A stretch of DNA of 64,000 nucleotides, taken from a virus. The stretch lies in IMG/VR virus record IMGVR_UViG_3300021185_002756, positions 34,238 through 98,237 of that record. One strand, 5' to 3'. The position numbers and the translations under genes were made by a program. The notes beneath the pieces were generated by a model. It was not told the DNA's origin, did not search any database, and worked only from the letters and a program-made list of their open reading frames with translations. Shown piece after piece: positions 20,981-29,566 of this stretch; the first letter of the stretch is position 1, and every line of letters begins with the position of its first letter.

Positions 20981-22120
20981 TTATCCTAATAAATTACATA
21001 TTTTATGTGCTATTTTCTTAAAATCTTCTTCTACTAATCCACGTGTGGTTTCAGCGGCAGTTCCAATTCTAATACCACTTGTTTCTACAAAGTTTCTTGG
21101 GTCATTTGGCACTCCGTTTTTGTTTACAGTAATTTTATTTTCTTCTAATATGTCTGCAGCCTGCCTGCCACTGTATTTACTGGCACTCAGATCCATCAGT
21201 ATAATATGACTGTCAGTGCCTCCGGTTTGTACAGGAAAGCCTTTTTGTTCAAATACTGAACACATTGCTTGAGCATTTTTTACAACTTGATCTGCATACT
21301 GTTCGAAACTAGGAAGTAGTGCTTCTGTATAACATTGTGCTTTTGCGGCAATGATATTCATCAATGGACCACCTTGTGTACCAGGAAAAATACTGCTATT
21401 AATTTTACGTGTGTAATCTGGATTGTTCCACAGTATCATACCGCCTCTAGGACCTCGTAGTGTTTTGTGTGTTGTACTTGTCACTACATCTGCATAAGGC
21501 AAAGGTGAATCATATGCACAACCTGCTATCAATCCACTGTAGTGTGCCATATCTACTACAAGAAATGCTCCTACACTATCAGCAATTCGTCTAAATGCAC
21601 TCCAGTCTATTTGTCTTGGATAGGCACTAGCACCAGCAACAATCACTTTGGGCCGGTTTAATTTTGCTAAACCTTCTATACGATTATAGTCTAACAGTCC
21701 ACGTTCATCTACACCATATGTTACTGCGTTGTAAACTTTACCACTTAGTGTAGGAGGTGCTCCATGTGATAAATGACCACCACTGGCTAGATCCATACCC
21801 ATTAACACATCACCTGGTTTCATAAATGCTTGATAAACTGCCGTGTTTGCATTTACTCCTGAGTGGGGCTGGACGTTTGCAAAACCACAGTTGTACAACT
21901 CACATAGTTTGTCAATTGCCAGTTGCTCAATTAGATCCATGTTTTCACAACCGTTGTAGTAACGTTTACCCGGATAGCCTTCTGCATACTTGTTGGTAAA
22001 CACACTGCCACAAAGTTTCATAACTGCTTCACTTGCAAAGTTCTCACTGGCTATTAACTCTACTGTATCTAACTGTCTACCGTGTTCTTTGGTTAAAATA
22101 TATTGTATTTCTTCGTTCAT
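20981..22120 (-). CDS. glyA: Serine hydroxymethyltransferase
   Basis: The 379-residue product has the SHMT signature: ELIASENFAS near the start, YAEGYPGKRYY (near 45-55), and the PLP lysine in STTHKTLRGPRGG (near 210). It is somewhat shorter than bacterial SHMTs (about 415-430). It converts serine and tetrahydrofolate to glycine and methylene-THF, the one-carbon donor for thymidylate or hydroxymethyl-pyrimidine synthesis, which fits phage nucleotide metabolism. It lies 2 bases after the UV endonuclease gene, so the two are co-transcribed. No thymidylate synthase or hydroxymethylase gene is in the window. Confidence 0.93.
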   Translation of the reverse strand: MNEEIQYILTKEHGRQLDTVELIASENFASEAVMKLCGSVFTNKYAEGYPGKRYYNGCENMDLIEQLAIDKLCELYNCGFANVQPHSGVNANTAVYQAFMKPGDVLMGMDLASGGHLSHGAPPTLSGKVYNAVTYGVDERGLLDYNRIEGLAKLNRPKVIVAGASAYPRQIDWSAFRRIADSVGAFLVVDMAHYSGLIAGCAYDSPLPYADVVTSTTHKTLRGPRGGMILWNNPDYTRKINSSIFPGTQGGPLMNIIAAKAQCYTEALLPSFEQYADQVVKNAQAMCSVFEQKGFPVQTGGTDSHIILMDLSASKYSGRQAADILEENKITVNKNGVPNDPRNFVETSGIRIGTAAETTRGLVEEDFKKIAHKICNLLG

Positions 22121-22122
22121 TT

Positions 22123-23139
22123 TTATTCCACATAGTTGTTGTAAAATTCATGACTGGCAAGATTCTTGCACTTGCTCTCACATTGTATATCCCACTGTTC
22201 GCTGAATCTAGCGGCCCACTCGTTTACTGCATGGTTCCAGTAGAAGTCACTGTGAGCACGTAGTTTTTGTTTCTTGTAGCCTTGTTCAAGCAGTGAGTTC
22301 ATATCAGGACGCACATGAGGGTCATGGTCTACTAGTATGTCTTCACGCGAAACTGAATAATGCAATGCAGGTCGAACACCACGCCACGAATCAATTATGC
22401 GAGAACATCTATCGTCGGTCGGTTCAATGTATTCACCTGAATTAACCCAGTGGTGGTGTATATCGAGAACGAGTGCAACATCTTTGGCAAGTTCGAGGCT
22501 TGCGTCAAGACCCCATTTGTTCTCGTCGTTTTCAATTGTAATAGTATTTCTCGCCTCCGGAGAAAGTCTTCCGAGCACTGCTTTGATACCGGCAGGACCT
22601 TGTCTACCGGATATATGGACGTTGCACTTAAAGTCCTGGAATTGGCGGCCGAAGCCCATCCATCGGATAATGTCAACATGATATTCAAACTCCTCTATAC
22701 TACGTTCTACAATGTCTGGATTGTCACTGGCAAGGACTGTAAACTGTCCTGGATGAAAACTAAGACGTACACCTAGTTGCCTTGCCAGTTCACCTACCTT
22801 TGCATAACCTTGTGCTAGTTTTTCACGTATATCTGGTTGTTGCCAAAAGTAACGCCAATCAGGTTGTGTGTACATAGGCAATTGATTGCTGCCTAACCGA
22901 CACATACGCAAGCCAGGCTTGAGGTTACCTACATATTCAACAAGATTGTATGCACTTTGCATGTTGTGTTGCATAATGTCATACAGTCTTTGTTCTGCTT
23001 CGTTAACAGTTTGTCTATTAAGCCATGCGACTGTTGTACACTTTTCTGTAAGCGGACGTTGTATTTCTTCTAGTAGTTTAGGTTTTTGCGTTTGATCTGG
23101 ATGTAGATACTTGCAACAAAAGCCGACACGTGCAGTCAT
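22123..23139 (-). CDS. uvsE: UV-damage endonuclease (UvsE/UVDE family)
   Basis: The 338-residue product is a TIM-barrel UV-damage endonuclease. MTARVGFCCKYLHPD and a later LSFHPGQFTVLAS match the conserved first and middle strands; TIENDENKWG and LVLDIHHHWVN carry metal-binding Glu and His residues; HYSVSRED and AHSDFYWN complete the pattern. The enzyme nicks DNA 5' of UV photoproducts, useful for a phage in sunlit water. It precedes glyA in the same operon. Confidence 0.92.
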   Translation of the reverse strand: MTARVGFCCKYLHPDQTQKPKLLEEIQRPLTEKCTTVAWLNRQTVNEAEQRLYDIMQHNMQSAYNLVEYVGNLKPGLRMCRLGSNQLPMYTQPDWRYFWQQPDIREKLAQGYAKVGELARQLGVRLSFHPGQFTVLASDNPDIVERSIEEFEYHVDIIRWMGFGRQFQDFKCNVHISGRQGPAGIKAVLGRLSPEARNTITIENDENKWGLDASLELAKDVALVLDIHHHWVNSGEYIEPTDDRCSRIIDSWRGVRPALHYSVSREDILVDHDPHVRPDMNSLLEQGYKKQKLRAHSDFYWNHAVNEWAARFSEQWDIQCESKCKNLASHEFYNNYVE

Positions 23140-23152
23140 ATATATCTCCTAA

Positions 23153-23698
23153 TTACGTAAGTAATTGTAACACATTTTCGTAACTATCGCAAGAGATATT
23201 TTCTAAATTTTCAAAACTTTTGTCTAATTCATTAGGATGATCAATAAAAACAAACTGTGTGTTTGGATTGTTTTTTACTACGCCACGTATGGCAGCAAGA
23301 TAACTTTTTGCAAGAAACTTTGCTTTAGGTTCTGTTTCAGTTACTTCCTGTAAATCAAAACCCATGCATAATACTAGTTCACTATGACTGCATAGATGCA
23401 TACTAATAACGTCTTCTTGCTTAGAAAAATCATCTGGAAAGTCACCATCAAATACTTTAACACCTGCCGGACGATTGAGAAGTGCATATGACTGTTGAGG
23501 GATATAAAAATTACACACACTGTGAAATGCACGTTTAATTAAATCCTGTGCTTTGACATTGTCAGCACACAGTACATTATCTGTACTCCAACTACGCCAT
23601 GTCTTCCATGAACCCCAAGTTGTGCCTATGTCTTTGATTGTTTCTGACTTGACTATAGGATCAACATAGTCTTCACTTAATACCCATGCTACTTCCAT
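23153..23698 (-). CDS. Conserved unknown protein of marine T4-like phages
   Basis: The start is the ATG at 23698, overlapping the upstream TAA (TAATG). The 181-residue product starts MEVAWVLSEDYVDPIVKSET and contains GTTWGSWKTWRSWSTDNVLC, a Trp-rich segment seen in cyanophage proteins of similar position (from memory). The 3' half is an alpha/beta domain (TQFVFIDHPNELDKSFENL). It is coupled to a probable structural gene. Function unknown. Confidence 0.65.
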   Translation of the reverse strand: MEVAWVLSEDYVDPIVKSETIKDIGTTWGSWKTWRSWSTDNVLCADNVKAQDLIKRAFHSVCNFYIPQQSYALLNRPAGVKVFDGDFPDDFSKQEDVISMHLCSHSELVLCMGFDLQEVTETEPKAKFLAKSYLAAIRGVVKNNPNTQFVFIDHPNELDKSFENLENISCDSYENVLQLLT

Positions 23699-24930
23699 TA
23701 TGCTGACTTTAGTTCTTGCCAACGATAATCACCCAGACATATCCATGCAAATGCTTCGCCTGGTTTAAAATTGTAGTTGAATACTACGTCGCCTTTTGCT
23801 CCGCTCCAACCTGGTGTGCCACTATGAGTGCTTATTCTATTTCTGCCAACACGTAATTTGCCTACACTGACCAAACCGTCTTTATCTATTGTAAGTTGCT
23901 CTTGGTTGTTAGTTATAAAACTAAGATCATGTGCTTTACTAGTTCCAATTTGTGCAGTATTTTGACTTCGCCTTCCGATGTCAATTTCAATTTCACTATC
24001 CCAGATACTTAAAGCACTGCGAGGTGCAGTTGTGTTGATTCCTACACGTTTGTTATCAACTTTAAGTTCTGAGCCGACTGTAAGGCTCTTAAGTGTGCCT
24101 AGTTCTTGTATACCTGTTTTTGTAATTGCACTGCTTAGTTTATTGTCATCAACTAAACTTTCACCACGTACCAATATATTTTTTACATTTAGTCCGTCTT
24201 GTATTTGTTCTCTAATTGTATTTGAAGTCTCATCTATAAATTCAGTTTTCAGTTTATCTATAGCATTCTTTTCAATAGTGTCACTTAGTTCCTTAAAACT
24301 AGGATTGCTTAAACTTATACGTCCTTTCACTGCAAGATCACCATCTATAACCAAGGCTCCTCCGACATTAACATCACCGTCGGTGCTTAGTGTTTCACTT
24401 GCTAAATGTTTCTTTACAACCACTATTCCTTTTTCAATCACTAGTTCTCTATTAAGATCTTCGTGTATGAGGCTGGTATTTTCAAGCACGACTTCACGCA
24501 GGATTCCACGTACATTTTCTTCTTTAAGTCCTTTACGTATTCTGTCGCCAGTCTCACGTGCAATCTGTGTGTGAATTTTTTGTATCCAGTTTGGATCAAA
24601 TACCAATTGGTCAACTGTTTTGTTTACAAGACGTTCAATTGCTTGGTCAACTGCTTGAACCAAAAGAGTGTTGTCTACCATATGTTCAATGTTTGGAACA
24701 AATCCATCCGCAAACATTTTTCCAACACTGGAACTGACTGTTTCAACTAGATCAGGAACAGTACTAATATTGCTAAAACGTGCTACAATTCTATCTTGTA
24801 CAAATTTAGTAATCTTATTTTCTAGTTCAATTACCCATTCAGGATCGTTGATTGCTTGATCTACTTGTCTTTCAACTTGTAGTTTTACTTCTTTTTGTAC
24901 TAATTTTTCAACTGCATCTTCTTTAAGCAT
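23698..24930 (-). CDS. Probable virion structural protein
   Basis: The ATG at 24930 overlaps the preceding stop; the frame extends to a TTG at 24957 only inside that gene. The 410-residue protein has a long charged helical N-terminal region with repeated QVDQAINDPEW / QAIERLVNKTVDQL-type segments, then a beta-rich region (DGDVNVGGALVIDGDLAVKG) like a phage fibre or tail spike, then a Gly-rich C-terminal head domain (STHSGTPGWSGAKGDVVFN). A fibre or neck-associated role is inferred from composition. Confidence 0.65.
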   Translation of the reverse strand: MLKEDAVEKLVQKEVKLQVERQVDQAINDPEWVIELENKITKFVQDRIVARFSNISTVPDLVETVSSSVGKMFADGFVPNIEHMVDNTLLVQAVDQAIERLVNKTVDQLVFDPNWIQKIHTQIARETGDRIRKGLKEENVRGILREVVLENTSLIHEDLNRELVIEKGIVVVKKHLASETLSTDGDVNVGGALVIDGDLAVKGRISLSNPSFKELSDTIEKNAIDKLKTEFIDETSNTIREQIQDGLNVKNILVRGESLVDDNKLSSAITKTGIQELGTLKSLTVGSELKVDNKRVGINTTAPRSALSIWDSEIEIDIGRRSQNTAQIGTSKAHDLSFITNNQEQLTIDKDGLVSVGKLRVGRNRISTHSGTPGWSGAKGDVVFNYNFKPGEAFAWICLGDYRWQELKSA

Positions 24931-25855
24931 GTGGCCTACTTTCTCTCCAGGTATCAAGTGTTACGCAGTGATGTCCTCCACCAAGTGTACGTGAATGTCT
25001 TAGGGTGTGAGGTATAACTGTAAAACCTTTTTTCTCTAGTGTTTTACTTAGCTCTAATTGTGCCGTATCCATTATAACTGTGGTAGGATTAACAACCAGC
25101 ATGTTAAGTCCAATCCATTTACTTGCATATGGATATTGGTAAAACACACTGGCAACACAATCGTCGACCCAAATAATTTCCCAGTCCTTCATGCATGGTG
25201 GCAAGTAACGTTTGCTTTTTACTCTTGGTTTATTGCATATTGCAAGTCCTGGTCTAAGAGGAACTATTGTTGAATCAATGTGTACACCTGCGTAGAAGTT
25301 TACTTTTTCAATATTAATATTTGGATACTGCTCGCAAAGCCATTCATATGCCTGCTGATTTCCTGAATCTGATTCTAAATACACCCAGTCATTGCCCAGT
25401 CTACATATGTTAGCGGCGTCCAATACCATTCCTTGATGTAAAGGCATATCTTTTACAATATTGTCTTTGAGCATATCTCTGTAGCACAACTGTTCCATTT
25501 GCCTACATGGATACATCATTGCTGGGTTAAGTATTTCTCTACCTGCTATTAAAAATCTATCTCGAGGGCAATAGTTATACATGCCACCTAATCCTTGAAA
25601 GTTAAGTGCAGTACTTGGACGATTGACTTTGACATCTTGTTTTTCTAGTATTTCTGCTAATTTATCAAGATCTTCGTTCGCCTCTTCTATAATCCAATCT
25701 GGCACAGGTCCGCTAGGCACTGGTGTTTCTTTCCACAGTGTCTTTTCACTCTCGTTAGCAAACACAGGGTCTTCACTGGGCCAGTTCGCATGATCAGCAA
25801 CACCAACATAGCATTCTCGAAGTTGGTCCCACTCGTTGAAACTTCTTATTTTCAC
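24923..25855 (-). CDS. Glycine-type amidinotransferase family protein
   Basis: The 310-residue product is an amidinotransferase-fold enzyme. The catalytic Cys is in GGGHHCVTLD near the C-terminus; AGVHIDSTIVPL carries the catalytic His; VLDAANICRLG matches the Asp-containing strand. Family members move the amidino group of arginine to glycine, lysine or aminocyclitols. The start is GTG, overlapping the previous stop (GTGA). A second, longer member is at 50782-52062. The acceptor is unknown; agmatine- or arginine-deiminase-type chemistry is a less likely alternative. Confidence 0.85.
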   Translation of the reverse strand: MKIRSFNEWDQLRECYVGVADHANWPSEDPVFANESEKTLWKETPVPSGPVPDWIIEEANEDLDKLAEILEKQDVKVNRPSTALNFQGLGGMYNYCPRDRFLIAGREILNPAMMYPCRQMEQLCYRDMLKDNIVKDMPLHQGMVLDAANICRLGNDWVYLESDSGNQQAYEWLCEQYPNINIEKVNFYAGVHIDSTIVPLRPGLAICNKPRVKSKRYLPPCMKDWEIIWVDDCVASVFYQYPYASKWIGLNMLVVNPTTVIMDTAQLELSKTLEKKGFTVIPHTLRHSRTLGGGHHCVTLDTWRESRPHA

Positions 25856-26367
25856 TCGATTACTCCGGTTATTTGTAGGGTATACCTAGGTGTTTTACCA
25901 ACGTTGGCAGCCAGATGTAGTGTATCATTTTTCCATACTATGTAATCACCAGCACGCCAGTTTGTGATCACAGTATTTTCACATTCACTTATGTGCCCGC
26001 TTTGCCAGTCTTCCATGTAGATGACTGCACGATGTATGTCACCATCCCATGAATACAACTCTCGAAATCTAGCATAGGTATCACCATGCATGGGCAATGT
26101 TGTCCCTGGATTCATACGATACACACTCCAACTAAAGAAACGCCAATCAAACACATTTCTTATTAGGTGCATCCATTCAGGTTCCTCCTGTCGCATATCG
26201 TACATATCGCCAGTAAATTTAGTTTGAGTATATCCTAGGTCCCGCCATTCTTTTAAACTGACTTTGTCATTGAATGGTTCGTTGATATACATTAGGTCTT
26301 TGTATGCATCTGCCCATACTGGATACGTATGTCCAGAGTACCAGTTACTGTGTTCTTGTGTTTCCAT
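25852..26367 (-). CDS. Oxygenase-like (aspartyl hydroxylase-type) protein
   Basis: The 171-residue protein has LPMHGDTYARFRELY (His-x-Asp, near 93), then MEDWQSGHISECENTVITNW, RAGDYIVWKNDTLHLAANVG (distal His) and TPRYTLQITG (Arg). It aligns well with the proteins at 7080 and 11498. Fe(II)/2-oxoglutarate chemistry is inferred. It lies between an amidinotransferase and a sugar dehydrogenase, overlapping both, so it may hydroxylate a product of either. Confidence 0.75.
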   Translation of the reverse strand: METQEHSNWYSGHTYPVWADAYKDLMYINEPFNDKVSLKEWRDLGYTQTKFTGDMYDMRQEEPEWMHLIRNVFDWRFFSWSVYRMNPGTTLPMHGDTYARFRELYSWDGDIHRAVIYMEDWQSGHISECENTVITNWRAGDYIVWKNDTLHLAANVGKTPRYTLQITGVIE

Positions 26368-27580
26368 AATGTATTACTTTGATGCCTTCCATGTCTTTTG
26401 GCAAGTTTCTCCATGGATCAACTATAGTTGAACCTTTTGGTATATCGCAATAAAAAGTATCATCCTTGGTATACTGTCCAGTATACCCATATGTGATGTA
26501 TCTGTTATGTGCATATAATATAATTGATGGTTCGTCTATTGTGGCAACTACGTCCTTTGGGTTGTCTGCAATTGGGTCAATGTATTTAACAGATAATCCT
26601 TGCTCTTCTATATAAAATCCAATCAGTGTACTATAACTTCCTATGCAAAAAGGCACATCAGGTTTGTATGCTTTACCGTGTATCACAATAGGTTTACCGT
26701 CTGCATTCTCAACTAAAAAGTCTGCTAGGTTCTTTGCTTGTACTTCTCTAGCACCCATAATAGTATCAAACATATCATAGCCAATGTCGTATTCTTTTGC
26801 TAACCAACGCAGTGCTATATTATCTCTTGGATGACATGCACCTGAGTCTCCCATGCCTGCAGTCATATACTTAGGACCCATAATACGCATTGTACTTTGT
26901 GCTAGAGCGTCTGTAACGACGTCAACGTTTATGTTACCTATCTTTAGTGCAAAGTCCTGTATCATGTTAACAAGTCCTACTTTAGCACTGATAAACGTAT
27001 TGTAAAATATTTTTATACTTTCACACTCGTCCCAGGTTCCAGTCACGTATCTTGGATTGTTACGCATCAATGGACGGTACAACTCAATGAGGTCTTCCAT
27101 CTCTGTCGGATCGCCTGTTTCAGTGCCGATCATTACCATTTCTGGATTGGCAAAGTCCCATTTCACACTGCCCATAGCAATCAAGTATGGGTTATATAAA
27201 AACTGGTGTTGGCTATCCAACATTGAATAAAAGTGTCTGCGTGTTGTACCAGGTAATACAGTTGATATTAACACTACTTTTTTTGGTTCAGTAGCATGTT
27301 CGTTAACCATTTTTATAGCATCTTTGACTGCGTCATGTCCAAAGTCTTTTGGTTCCATATGTGAACTTGGTATACTGCCATCATAGCCTTCTGCATGTGG
27401 TGTTTGCACTGCAACAAAAATCCAATCGCTGTTGTTAATCATTTCTTGTGGTGTTGCACAAACTTTAACACTGTCCGATGTACGTGGGTAAATATCATAA
27501 CCATGCACAGTATATTTTTCAGCCATTACTTCGGCACAGTCAAGTCCAAGTTTTCCAAGACCAACAAATCCAATTCTCAT
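26345..27580 (-). CDS. UDP-glucose/GDP-mannose dehydrogenase family protein
   Basis: The 411-residue protein is full length. It starts with a Rossmann motif (RIGFVGLGKLGLDCAEVM), has LISTVLPGTTRRHF (family STVLPGT motif) and carries the catalytic Cys in GDSGACHPRDNIAL, a divergent form of FGGxCLPKD. IHGKAYKPDVP begins the C-terminal UDP-sugar domain. It oxidises a nucleotide sugar to a uronate. It is divergent from, and only 18 bases away from, a glycosyltransferase gene, suggesting linked sugar transfer. Confidence 0.87.
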   Translation of the reverse strand: MRIGFVGLGKLGLDCAEVMAEKYTVHGYDIYPRTSDSVKVCATPQEMINNSDWIFVAVQTPHAEGYDGSIPSSHMEPKDFGHDAVKDAIKMVNEHATEPKKVVLISTVLPGTTRRHFYSMLDSQHQFLYNPYLIAMGSVKWDFANPEMVMIGTETGDPTEMEDLIELYRPLMRNNPRYVTGTWDECESIKIFYNTFISAKVGLVNMIQDFALKIGNINVDVVTDALAQSTMRIMGPKYMTAGMGDSGACHPRDNIALRWLAKEYDIGYDMFDTIMGAREVQAKNLADFLVENADGKPIVIHGKAYKPDVPFCIGSYSTLIGFYIEEQGLSVKYIDPIADNPKDVVATIDEPSIILYAHNRYITYGYTGQYTKDDTFYCDIPKGSTIVDPWRNLPKDMEGIKVIHYGNTRTQ

Positions 27581-27582
27581 TT

Positions 27583-27593
27583 AAGGTAACCTT
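27583..27593. promoter_or_regulatory. Palindromic ribosome-site region of a divergent pair
   Basis: AAGGTAACCTT lies in the 18-base gap between two divergent genes. AAGG on each strand can act as the ribosome site for its own gene. There is no room for promoters, so both promoters lie inside the opposite gene or transcripts overlap at their 5' ends. Confidence 0.45.
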
Positions 27594-27598
27594 TCTGA

Positions 27599-28690
27599 AT
27601 GTCTATTCCTACTAATAATTTATACAATTTTGTGGCCCAGGCCTTAGAAAACAAGTATCTGGTGAAACACTTTCATCCTTGGGGACATAAAGCATTCTCA
27701 AATGTTATAAACCACATTGAAGACGATTCTCCCGATATAGACTACAAAGATGTACCAGTATTGTTATGTCATGACCAAGAGCCTTTAGATTATGACCTTT
27801 ATAACGATACTAATCTTGTAGAACAGTTAGATACATTTTACCCTGTGCTACGTGATATAATAAAAGCACATCTCGATAAAGGTACCACGAACTTAAACCT
27901 ACGTTGGCTACAACCTGCTATGCATCAAGACTATTGGACATTGCTACACAGTGAAGTAAACTCTCCTGAAGTACTAAAATATGAAAGAACTGGCTTATTT
28001 AAATGTGCTTATTGGTGGGCACATGCTCCTATTGCAGTTGACTGGTACAGATTTGCTCGTTATGATACACGACTACAAAGGCAAAGTCAAGACATTGTGG
28101 CAAACTTTTTAGTATATGCAAGAGATACAACAGGCAAACGTGCCTACAGAAAGATATTCTTAGAACATCTTGCTCATATAGATAATGTACAATTAGGAAG
28201 TATAGATAGAAATATGATACCACCTATTGAAGGAGATGCTGATTACAATCCTTATCAGGAAGACATAACAAGTTCTAGTAGTGCTACCTATAATTGGGAA
28301 GATTTTGCACGTACAAATTGTAGCATTGTTCTTGAAACTGTATATGATCAACGCATACATCTTACAGAAAAAACACTGCGTCCATTAGCATGCGGACATC
28401 CGTTTATGGTATTAAGCGGCCCTGGTACACTAGAAAAAATACAAGAATATGGATTCAAAACATTTCAGCCGTACATAAACGAAAGTTATGATAAGGAACT
28501 AGGCCCATTGAAACGCATGGATATGGTTCTAAAAGAAATGCGTAGAATAAACAATTCAAGTGCAAAATACCAAAAATGGATATGGGATGGTTGTCAGCAA
28601 ATTGCTGACTACAACAAACGTTTATTCTTCGATGATAAGTTTATTTGGCGTGTTAAAACAGAACTAAGAAAAACCGTGCGAACTGTATAA
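27599..28690 (+). CDS. Glycosyltransferase-like protein (GT10/exostosin-type C-terminus)
   Basis: The 363-residue protein has a C-terminal motif LTEKTLRPLACGHPFMVLSG followed by LEKIQEYGFKTF. This matches the nucleotide-sugar-binding signature of GT10 fucosyltransferase-like and exostosin-like enzymes (F-x-x-E-K-T then G-x-P). The N-terminus (LLCHDQEPLDYDLY) is the acceptor side. Cytosolic location likely. It is an island on the plus strand, flanked by minus-strand sugar dehydrogenase and sulfotransferase genes, and overlaps the latter by 27 bases. Confidence 0.72.
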   Translation: MSIPTNNLYNFVAQALENKYLVKHFHPWGHKAFSNVINHIEDDSPDIDYKDVPVLLCHDQEPLDYDLYNDTNLVEQLDTFYPVLRDIIKAHLDKGTTNLNLRWLQPAMHQDYWTLLHSEVNSPEVLKYERTGLFKCAYWWAHAPIAVDWYRFARYDTRLQRQSQDIVANFLVYARDTTGKRAYRKIFLEHLAHIDNVQLGSIDRNMIPPIEGDADYNPYQEDITSSSSATYNWEDFARTNCSIVLETVYDQRIHLTEKTLRPLACGHPFMVLSGPGTLEKIQEYGFKTFQPYINESYDKELGPLKRMDMVLKEMRRINNSSAKYQKWIWDGCQQIADYNKRLFFDDKFIWRVKTELRKTVRTV

Positions 28691-29224
28691 TTCTATATCA
28701 TCTGCTAACTTTGCTTCAAGTGCGGATTCGTTAGCACTAAACCATCTGTTGTAATCAACTGTAAAATCTTGTGTGTAGTTACTGCGATTCTCTTCTTGCC
28801 AGCCTACGTGACATCCGCTTATAGCACTTAGGTCACTGCGTAGCTCACGCATCATGCCAGTGTGATACCAATGGTCAACTGCACATGGTGCATTATTCAC
28901 AAATGATTGTTGTGTACCAAAATGTACTAATAGGTCAGCCTGTTGGTGTGTTGGGTTCTTAGGCGGGTTACCCAAATACCAGTCACCGATCATATCAATA
29001 GTAAAATTATAACTGTATCTTGCGCCGCACCCATATGCAAACGTGCTTTTAAGTCTGCCCCAGGGCTCACGTAAGATACAAAACCTAAACGGTTCTTTTA
29101 TGTCTGCATCCTTAGTTGTCATCTGTGCTGCCCATGCACGCACAGTTTGGCTTGCACATTTAGGTATGTTTACAAAGTATAAGTTGTCTACAACTGGTTC
29201 ACTTGCATAGTATGTGTGGGTCAC
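28664..29224 (-). CDS. Sulfotransferase family protein
   Basis: The 186-residue product has YFVNIPKCASQTVRAW (near 17-32), the 5'-phosphosulfate loop of the PF03567-type family (IPKCAGTS), and FCILREPWGRLKSTFAYG (near 47-64), the 3'-phosphate-binding LRDPV-x-R-x-x-S-x-Y/F motif. These enzymes transfer sulfate from PAPS to sugars. The start is GTG in a GTGA junction. The neighbouring glycosyltransferase and sugar dehydrogenase suggest sulfation of the same glycan. Confidence 0.85.
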   Translation of the reverse strand: MTHTYYASEPVVDNLYFVNIPKCASQTVRAWAAQMTTKDADIKEPFRFCILREPWGRLKSTFAYGCGARYSYNFTIDMIGDWYLGNPPKNPTHQQADLLVHFGTQQSFVNNAPCAVDHWYHTGMMRELRSDLSAISGCHVGWQEENRSNYTQDFTVDYNRWFSANESALEAKLADDIELYSSHGFS

Positions 29225-29550
29225 TTTTTCTTGGTGTTCATTGCTTGTGTGCCAAAAAAGGCAGCCACAATAGCCGCAACTGATACAAAGTATACACTTG
29301 CCATGCTACCAAGTATCTTGCTTGCTTCTGTAAGTCCTATAAGCACTGCTAACACTACTGCAAATGGATACAGTAACATTCCAAACAGTGCAAACCAAGC
29401 CATACTCCGTTGTGCATCACGCATAGCGTCTGCATCTTCTAGTTCTTTGCGTTTGAACTCTAAATACATTGCTTGTTCTGCTTTAGTTACTTTTCCATCA
29501 CCGTTTGTATCTGCTGGATGAAAACCTGCTTCTTTGATTTCTTCTGCCAT
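29221..29550 (-). CDS. EF-hand membrane protein
   Basis: The 109-residue protein has one EF-hand loop (DTNGDGKVTKAE, residues 14-25) with all calcium-ligand positions, then a charged helix (FKRKELEDADAMRDAQR) and two membrane helices (ALFGMLLYPFAVVLAVLIG and YFVSVAAIVAAFFG). Similar proteins are conserved in marine T4-like phages (from memory). It may sense calcium in the virion or membrane. A TATAAATA box lies 25 bases upstream. Confidence 0.75.
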   Translation of the reverse strand: MAEEIKEAGFHPADTNGDGKVTKAEQAMYLEFKRKELEDADAMRDAQRSMAWFALFGMLLYPFAVVLAVLIGLTEASKILGSMASVYFVSVAAIVAAFFGTQAMNTKKK

Positions 29551-29566
29551 TCTAGCTCTCCATTTA

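Noticed and set aside
23978-24574. 198-codon plus-strand open frame opposite the structural gene
   Set aside because: Ser/Leu-rich translation typical of the antisense of a charged coiled-coil gene; the minus-strand frame is coupled at both ends.
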